A stretch of 64,000 nt of DNA from Bimuria novae-zelandiae CBS 107.79 (Eukaryota; Ascomycota; Dothideomycetes; Pleosporales; Didymosphaeriaceae), in the NCBI GenBank assembly GCA_010015655.1, contig ML976685.1, positions 257,820-321,819 on the forward strand, read 5' to 3'. A program made the position numbers and the translations under genes. Under the pieces are notes generated by a model, which did no database searches, was not told the origin of the DNA, and saw only the letters and a list, made by a program, of their open reading frames with translations. Shown in pieces: positions 58,036 through 64,000 of this stretch. Within the stretch, counting starts at the first letter, position 1; every line of letters begins with the position of its first letter.

Positions 58036-58395
58036 TCGAGCAGGCCGCGGTGGGAGGAGAATCAGGATGCGGGCGGCGGAGGTTCGAGCATGGGCGGCGG
58101 GTGAATTTGTATCTTGGCTTCGTCCCCAGGCACAGCAGGTGCGCTACAATAGAGGAAGGTGTGTTCGTGTCGCTGTATTGGCTGGCAGAAAACAAGCTCC
58201 TGGACATGCTGGAGGATCCCGAGGTCCATCGTCTGGTGCCTGTCTGGGGGGGAGGGGGTGCGCGTTGTGACGCCGCGCTACGAAAGCGGGCAGCAATTGA
58301 CGGGCGGCCAGTTATCGACAAGCGGCCGTCTCGCCCACTGCGTCCGCACGCGTGAAGGCTAGCAATCTCCTCCACGCGCCTCGCTTTGCCCAAAC
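58036..58395. promoter_or_regulatory. Divergent promoter between ceramidase and BCAS2/SPF27
   Basis: 360 bp between two divergent start codons (58035 minus, 58396 plus). GC-rich, no clear TATA box. It probably serves both genes. Confidence 0.5.
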
Positions 58396-59150
58396 ATGCC
58401 CCTCATCCACGAATCCTACGACTCCCTGCCCTGTGAGTCTTAATCTATCGTGCCTGCCACCGCTATGCATACTTGGCCCAAACCATGTCCAATATCCGAC
58501 CCGCATGCTAACGCGCTACAGACGTGGACGCACCACCTGACCAGGCCACTGTCGAGGCTGCGATAGGCCTCATTGCCCAAGACATCCAAAGCGCCGGCGT
58601 CGACACTGCGCAGCTCCACCCCGCACTCATTCCGGCTACCGCATACACGCCCACGTTCTCAGACGCCGTCGAGCAGGAACACGCGCGATTGCTAGCTGAT
58701 GCAAACTCAAAGCTGTCGGCGATAGACCTCACGCGATACGAGGACCTCGAGGCCCCGCCGACCACCAACCCCACTAGCGACGAAGACAAGCCTGAGGTGC
58801 TGGCCCAGTGGAACGCCGCCCTGAAGAAGGCCTACACCAGCTCCGAATATGTGAATGCGCGCTTGATCGAGCTGGGCCTGCTGGAGAAATTCGGCAAGAA
58901 CGCCTGGCTGATAGCCAACAATCACCACGAGGACATTTTGAAGGGCATCGAAGAAGAGCTCGCCGACGTGCGCAGGCAGCAGCAAGAGGTGGAGGCGCTG
59001 CGACGGCAGCAACAGGAGAGCGTCCACGCCGAGATCAAGACGCTCGAGGAGACATGGAAGCAGGGCGTGGGCCGCGTGCTAGAGACTGAAGTCGCCGCCG
59101 AAGGCTTGAAGCAGCAGATCCTCGAAAGGAGGCGGGCCGGTGCTGTTTAA
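58396..59150 (+). CDS. Pre-mRNA-splicing factor BCAS2/SPF27 (Cwf7) homolog
   Basis: Two exons: 58396-58432 and 58522-59150, giving 221 residues. The 89-nt intron has a GTGAGT donor, a GCTAAC branch site and a CTACAG acceptor. Exon 1 supplies MPLIHESYDSLP and the join makes LPYVD, the conserved start of BCAS2 proteins; a later ATG at 58524 would lose it. The body has RYEDLEAPP, WNAALKKAYTSSEYVNARLIELGLLEKFGKNAWLIANNH and a long C-terminal coiled coil (about residues 150-215). BCAS2 is a core subunit of the Prp19/NineTeen complex of the spliceosome and acts in the nucleus. Single-copy housekeeping gene; complete and without damage. Confidence 0.95.
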
Positions 59151-60868
59151 GCTCGCTGCCTGAGGTGAACCTCGAGGTGGACTGCGGTGGCACAGAGAGG
59201 ATATTGCTGCACGTTACTAAAGATACCCATACACACTGAATTTCAAGCTCAAGGTCTTATCCGAACGACATCGTCCCAGAGAGTCGTGAACCAACGACGC
59301 AACCTTATTTGATCCGATGAGAGGAGCAACGGAGATGCTGAGATGCCACAAGCCGTAAAACCACCATCATCGGTCCAAACACAACCCCCGACGCACCCCA
59401 AAAAACCAAACAGGAGCGGAACTGCTGGACGTTGATATTGGGACGGCATAACTTTGGGCTTCGAGCGTGTGCGAGTAGACATCAACCGGCATATGCTACA
59501 CATGCCTTTGTTCACAATCTCAGACTCCAGGCTCCATCTCCGCCATCGCCAGCACAGTATCACAAAACTCATGTCCATCGATCTCGTGTACAGCGACCAT
59601 GTCCCGTCCATTCCACATACCTCCTATACCAATCATCAGTTCACATTCTACCCATCTCTTTCACCTCAACATAGCTCACTCACCATAGCTCACTCACCGT
59701 ATTTCCTAACCTTCCAACACACTCTCTTCCTATATCTCCCGCTCCACCTCGCACTTCCATTCCTACCCGCACTCTCCCGTCCGTCCGTCCGGGCATCCCT
59801 TCCTCTCCTCATCCCAACAGCCCACCCGCACGAAAAACCAGTCGCTTCGGGAACAAGTACACTATCCCGAGCTCTGCACACCAGACCCCGAAATCGGCCA
59901 CGGCGTGCGGAAACTTGTAAACAGCACGGTATAAGCGCGTCGTCATGCCGAAGAGGACACCGACGGGGCGCTGAACTGAGATTGCGGAGCCGACGAGCAA
60001 AAGGCCTTTGTAAAAGGTAGATACTGAAACTACCATTGCCATTGCGGAGCCCGACCCGTGCTCGGTGATGGTGGGTAGAGTTTAGGGTGTGCGTGGAGCA
60101 GGGAGAGGCAGTGCATTGTGCTCTGAAATAACAAAGGACCTCAGATTTCGTATCACTGCCGATTTTCATGTAGCTAGATCTGATGTTCATACATTTTATA
60201 TATGTTCTCGATAGCATAATGGTGCAGTTTACCATGCGATAGAGCTGGGCTTACGGCCGTCAGCCCTTCTCCTCCGTAGAACTCCGCTTTGCGACTTCAG
60301 CTCTGGTTAGTGTTCTTGCAACTATGTAGCACCGGAGAAGAGAGATCTATCCGTGCCGAAGCCACCGTCTAGGCGCCAAGAGGATGGCCAAACTGATTTC
60401 TCATACTGTTAGTAGCGCTGTGTATAGGCAGTGGAGGCTTAGTATACTAAAGGTGGCGAGCATGCTACCTCTGAGTCCGGGGTGGAAAACATGATTGGAG
60501 GGCTCGTTCGGCTAGCTTGAATGACGTAATGATCTAGGTGCGAGGGAGGCTGTTTACGGAGGGAGGTATGTGGTTATGTAATATGTAAGCTACACGTGAG
60601 AGAGTCAGGGGGGAAGGGTTTGCGGTCACTTGTGTGAGTGGTACTAGGTTTGTAGAATGTGTGCTGAAGAGAGGGTATATCCGCGTGAAGCGCTGGGTAA
60701 AGCTGGCAAAACTGCTCGTCCATCAGATATAATCAGTGTAGCCAGCCGTGTAGTATTTCCTCTATGTGGGTTCGTTTTTTTTGTCGTAGCTCATTAGATG
60801 ATGGTGAACATAATGCTGAGACCAGTCGTATATCATTCCAGAGGTCACCTTCCACCCTCGTGAGATCT
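59151..60868. other. Long intergenic region, only a doubtful small frame
   Basis: 1.7 kb between two converging genes. A strongly pyrimidine-rich tract lies at 59690-59800. The only frame with coding-like codon use is on the minus strand at 59809-60042, 77 codons (MAMVVSVSTFYKGLLLVGSAI...), with one or two hydrophobic segments and no known relatives that I recognise. Other frames overlap it or each other and are not called. Confidence 0.35.
59809..60042 (-). CDS. Possible small membrane protein, 77 residues (doubtful)
   Basis: Minus-strand frame with two modestly hydrophobic stretches (about residues 4-22 and 44-62) and a C/G-rich third codon position. No known domain. It overlaps a plus-strand frame that looks spurious. 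It may equally be chance; transcript data would decide. Confidence 0.25.
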   Translation of the reverse strand: MAMVVSVSTFYKGLLLVGSAISVQRPVGVLFGMTTRLYRAVYKFPHAVADFGVWCAELGIVYLFPKRLVFRAGGLLG

Positions 60869-62176
60869 TCATCGCGTAGACCCTCGACTCGTGACACCAA
60901 TCTCCTCGCTCCGCACATGCCCCAACTCATAAACATCCGTCGTCGACTCCTCATCTGCCTTCCACAACACGTCCGGCGCCATCTCAGACCAACTCCCCGA
61001 CGCGTCCGGAAGAACTCCTATCGTCGGCATCTCCATATCCGTCGCACCGTACCACTTCGTATTTCCCGCTTCCTCCGTCCAAGGCGCTATGCGTGTGTTG
61101 CTGCCCGCAAAAGCGTCACTTGTGCCGCCTTTGATCGGGACTCTCTGCGCTGTATGCACGTCGGGAGGCGCGGCGTGCGCGCGGAGGAAGAACGAGCGGT
61201 AGGGAGCGATGCACGCAATGACGATGGCTAGTATGCGTCGTCAGCGGGTACTGTCGTAGAATGAGGGGCTTCGGCTGGACGAACCGATGTTGAGCTCGAC
61301 GCTGCTCCACATGTACATCCACGTGGGATCGATCTGGCGGCTCACGCCGGTGGTCGTCAATGCCACTCTAACGATGGCGAAGATCATTGTGACGATGACG
61401 AGGGAGAAGATGATGGACAGGGCCACTTTCTGCCGGGTCGAAATGCGCGTGTTACGCAGGATGAGGAAGGGGATGGAAGTGACTAGATATGTCAGTAATT
61501 TCCTATATTGCGAAACGTGGTGCACTGACTTAAACAGTCCGTAAATACATCCAACGCGCAATTGACCTTCAAGCTGATGAAACTCCATCCCTGTGTCTGG
61601 CACTTGGAACTGGCGATTACTTCGAACGTTGTGAAACAGCATTTGTACGGCAGCGTCGTGAAGCAGATTAAGAACGCGAGCAGGGAGGTGCAAAAGACGG
61701 CCCACCACCAGCGGTGGAGCGAGCGAAGAGTACGTATGCCGAGTCGTCGGAAGAAGAGCAAGAATGCTAGCTTCACACTCCATAAACCCACACAGAGCAA
61801 TATGGGCACGATGTTAAAGAGGCGGGAAAACTGAAGAGTGCTGGTGCGGACGTTGGGTGGGAACTTCATCTTGCCGGCTCCAATGGCCATGACTTCATAC
61901 GTGGCGCTGTTCAGCACAGTGACGGCGATTGACATGGCAAGGGAGATGGTCCACGCGAAGATCACTAGGTAGTCGTCCCAAAACAAGCGAGAAAGGGTTG
62001 TCCATCGGGCATACAAACGTGCCGGGAGGAGGAAGAATGAAAACGCGGTGAAAGCCCATGTCACTCCCTAAATGGATGTCAGCTACTTCCTCACATCTGG
62101 AAGATATACTGACGAGGAAGGCTGCAGGAGACACTTTAGGGTCTGCGTATCCCACATTGTCCGCCCTGACCCACAT
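60869..62176 (-). CDS. PTH11-like integral membrane receptor (fungal rhodopsin-like domain)
   Basis: Four exons on the minus strand: 62114-62176, 61536-62067, 61285-61482 and 60869-61227, 383 residues, all joins in phase. Introns are 46, 53 and 57 nt with GTCAGT, GTTTAA and GTTCGT donors and TAG acceptors. The spliced protein has the family layout: ADPKVSPAAFLGVTWAFTAFSFFLLPARLYAR (helix 1), WDDYLVIFAW (helix 2), further helices with LPYKCCFTTFEVI, NCALDVFTD-TSIPFLIL, VALSIIFSLVIVTMIFAIVRV and WSSVELNIAIVIACIAPYRSFF. A hydrophilic C-terminal tail of about 90 residues follows. Family members are plasma-membrane proteins linked to surface sensing; ligand unknown. The start at 62176 is the nearest ATG; longer N-termini are possible. 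Confidence 0.88.
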
Positions 62177-62675
62177 CCTACCCAGATGGACAGAACCAGC
62201 GATCTCGGAAGGATCGAAAGCCTCAGATAACCATGTTGGTATGGGGAAGGAGGTGTAAGTGTGTTGTGGAAGCACCCGGCGAAATGGGCCCACGTGGGAG
62301 GGTCCCTGCACATGTACTTCGCTAACCCGGTGCCCCGGATTCTGCTATCGAAATGCAGCGTCGTGGGTGACGCCAATCATATGATCCGACTGGTTACTCC
62401 GCGAAACGGCGATTTTCGCGAGCCAGGAGCTAAGCTAGTCCTTTACTGACGCTAGCACTGATGCGAGGTTTTGACACTTGCGGTGTCTATGTTGGAAAGT
62501 AAGGCGAGCTCTAATTGGGCCGAACCAGTAATCGCACGGTCGCGGTAGGGACGACTTCGGTGGATCTAAGACCAAAGTTTCAGTCATTGCAAAGTAGGAA
62601 CGCAAAGTAACCAACCTATAGCTCTTGCTCCCAATTCCGCACATTTTCATTACATATACAATGAGTCGCGTTCAC
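62177..62675. promoter_or_regulatory. Spacer upstream of the PTH11-like gene
   Basis: Upstream of the receptor gene and downstream of the SDR gene, both on the minus strand. No conserved frame; no clear promoter element recognised. Confidence 0.35.
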
Positions 62676-63464
62676 TCATAGCTTCGACCCCACCAGACTG
62701 CCACCGTCCAGCACAATCGTAGCCCCGTTCACATAAGCGCCCGCCCGGCTGCTCAGCCAAATACACGTCCCTGCGACATCCTCCGGGCTTCCAATTCTTC
62801 CCAGTGGTATGCTTCCCTCTATAACATCCTTGAACTGTTCTAGCGTCGCCTTCATCATTTTGCTCTGAAAAGGCCCGCACGCTATCGTGTTGCTCGTTAT
62901 GTTGCGCTTCCCGAGATGAGACGCCAGCACGCGGGAGAGATGGTGCAACCCGGCTTTGGAAGCCGAATATGCGAAGGTTTCGAGGGCGGGGACTCGCAGT
63001 CCATCGACGGAACCGATGTTGATCACGCGAGAGGGCGAGGCCGAAGTCGCGGCTGCTTCGAGCAGGGGCGTCACGGCTTGGGTGAGCTGGAAGACGCGCT
63101 TCAGGTTGAGCGTGAGGACGCGGTCCCATGCCGACGAGGGATATGTGTCGTATCTCTCGCCCCAGTTGCTTCCCGAGTTGTTCACAAGCACATCGAGCTT
63201 GCCTGCCCGCTTCTTCAGCTCGGCTGCCAGCTTCGTAATGTCCTCTTCTTTGTATAGGTCGGCTGTGATGAAATCCGCCTTGCCCTTTCCTAGTGAATTA
63301 AGCTCTTTGCATGCCTGTTCGCAGGCCTTTGCGTCGCGGGACGATATGTACACGATTCCGCTGTTTTGTACGAAACCTTCGGAGATCATGCGGCCAATAC
63401 CTTTAGCACCGCCAGTGACGAGGACCACTCTCCCCTTGATGTCAAAAAGAGTTGAAGTATCCAT
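62676..63464 (-). CDS. Short-chain dehydrogenase/reductase, 3-oxoacyl-reductase (RhlG) type
   Basis: Single exon, 262 residues, normal for a classical SDR. Cofactor loop VVLVTGGAKGIGRMI (about residues 13-27), SSRD after strand 2 (NADP-type), VLVNNSG (about 91-97), the catalytic Ser in VINIGSVDG, YSASKAG (Tyr and Lys of the YxxxK), and the C-terminal PLGRIGSPEDVAGTCIWLSSRAGAYVNGATIVLDGG signature. It resembles RhlG/FabG-like reductases: an NADPH-dependent reduction of a 3-oxo group, substrate unknown. Complete. Start codon ATG 63464 is the only good candidate. It lies alone, followed on the right by a pogo-type transposon. Confidence 0.93.
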   Translation of the reverse strand: MDTSTLFDIKGRVVLVTGGAKGIGRMISEGFVQNSGIVYISSRDAKACEQACKELNSLGKGKADFITADLYKEEDITKLAAELKKRAGKLDVLVNNSGSNWGERYDTYPSSAWDRVLTLNLKRVFQLTQAVTPLLEAAATSASPSRVINIGSVDGLRVPALETFAYSASKAGLHHLSRVLASHLGKRNITSNTIACGPFQSKMMKATLEQFKDVIEGSIPLGRIGSPEDVAGTCIWLSSRAGAYVNGATIVLDGGSLVGSKL

Positions 63465-63679
63465 GTTGTTATAAGGAGCAGTGGCTGAGGAAGAATGGGT
63501 AGAGAGCTTGCAAAAGCCCGCAGCTTGTAACAGTCAGTGTATTGCCGAAAAGTCCGGGAAACTGGGGTTGAGCCGAGGCTCGGTTGATCGTTGTTCCAGA
63601 CCGGAAGCTGACGCTGGCTTTTCAGGCATCACGTTACTCGGCCCCAATGGCTGATTCTCAGTTTTTCTCCGAAAAAGGC

Positions 63680-64000
63680 CGTGCTCCGCACGGCCCTACT
63701 AGCTCAATGATCGCACACGCTCAATGATCCAAATAACCGCCTATCCACGCAGCGCCATCAAAACACGCCCAATTTACATGAAATAAAATGCCTAAAGTCA
63801 CGAAAGAGGTCCCACAGTACATTCAAGACTCCAAGATCGTCGAAAACGCACTTGTGGAGCTGCGTAGAGTTGCGCGGCCCAATGTCACCACATACTGTCG
63901 AGATCGCAACATAAGCCACCTCCGCCAGCGCGTCACGCGCGCCCTTCGCGGCCTTAACAACAAGTCAACTCGCCCTGCCGCCAATAAAAGACTATCAGAT
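63680..64000 (+). mobile_element. Pogo-type DNA transposon E11, left end only, unmutated
   Basis: Left part of an element that continues past the window. GCTCAATGATC occurs at 63702 and 63719, 17 bp apart, the same layout as in the other elements' terminal repeats. A GGCCGTGC...GCACGGCC hairpin lies at 63678-63696. The exact left end is uncertain; a TA at 63697-63698 is a candidate. Base composition is normal and no RIP damage is visible, unlike all elements at 1-51 kb. Confidence 0.6.
63788..64000 (+). CDS. Pogo/CENP-B-type transposase of E11, N-terminus, partial
   Basis: Open from ATG 63788 to the window edge, 71 codons without a stop. The segment ARPNVTTYCRDRNISHLRQRV...LNNKSTRPAANKRLSD resembles the N-terminal psq-like helix-turn-helix and the following STRPPTNKKL stretch of fungal pogo-type transposases. 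A continuation with CENP-B/Tc5 and DDE domains is expected beyond the edge. Whether the whole frame is intact cannot be seen. Confidence 0.65.
   Translation, partial: MPKVTKEVPQYIQDSKIVENALVELRRVARPNVTTYCRDRNISHLRQRVTRALRGLNNKSTRPAANKRLSD

Noticed and set aside
59454..60020. 188-codon plus-strand frame downstream of BCAS2
   Set aside because: Pro/Ser/His/Leu-rich translation of a pyrimidine-rich tract; no domain and poor codon pattern.
1..64000. tRNA or rRNA genes
   Set aside because: No cloverleaf-like segment with A and B boxes and no rRNA-like block could be recognised by eye; a dedicated scan would be needed to exclude a tRNA fully.

Overview
The window looks like a chromosome segment of a filamentous ascomycete (Pezizomycotina). 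It has short 46-89 nt introns with GTNNGN donors and YAG acceptors, a BCAS2/SPF27 splicing-factor gene, a PTH11-like membrane receptor, two HET-domain genes, an NB-ARC/TPR NLR relic, and AT-rich transposons whose coding frames are broken by C-to-T and G-to-A changes in the pattern of repeat-induced point mutation (RIP). I cannot name the species; a Dothideomycete is only a guess.

Positions 1-50.96 kb are an AT-rich, gene-poor transposon compartment. It holds three Ty3/gypsy elements and at least nine TA-flanked Fot1/pogo-type DNA transposons, many nested: gypsy-3 inside gypsy-1 (2.9-13.6 kb); pogo-E7 inside pogo-E8 (19.4-23.4 kb); pogo-E4 inside gypsy-2 inside pogo-E2 (28.4-39.1 kb), followed directly by E5 and a truncated E6; and E10 inside a decayed E1-family copy E12 (48.6-50.9 kb). 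Islands of normal base composition between them carry a decayed NLR (18.3-19.3 kb), an intact HET gene (23.6-25.7 kb), relics of a histidine-kinase GAF region and an FAD oxidoreductase (26.2-27.9 kb), and a second intact HET gene (42.2-44.0 kb). HET and NLR families are known for allorecognition and programmed cell death, so this compartment carries a small incompatibility-type gene set amid transposons.

Positions 51-64 kb are a conventional gene-dense arm: a decaying unknown gene at the border, a zinc-independent MDR oxidoreductase, a damaged short-chain dehydrogenase, neutral ceramidase, BCAS2/SPF27, a PTH11-like receptor, a RhlG-like short-chain dehydrogenase, and at the right edge the unmutated start of another pogo-type transposase.

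The most striking pattern is in the transposon ends. Nearly every pogo-type element, although the terminal sequences are unrelated between families, carries two tandem copies of a 17-bp unit (16 in E4) close to the element end. This looks like a shared binding-site layout whose sequence has diverged along with each transposase. Several GC-rich patches inside otherwise RIP-degraded elements, and an insertion at a TA that RIP itself seems to have made, also deserve a second look.
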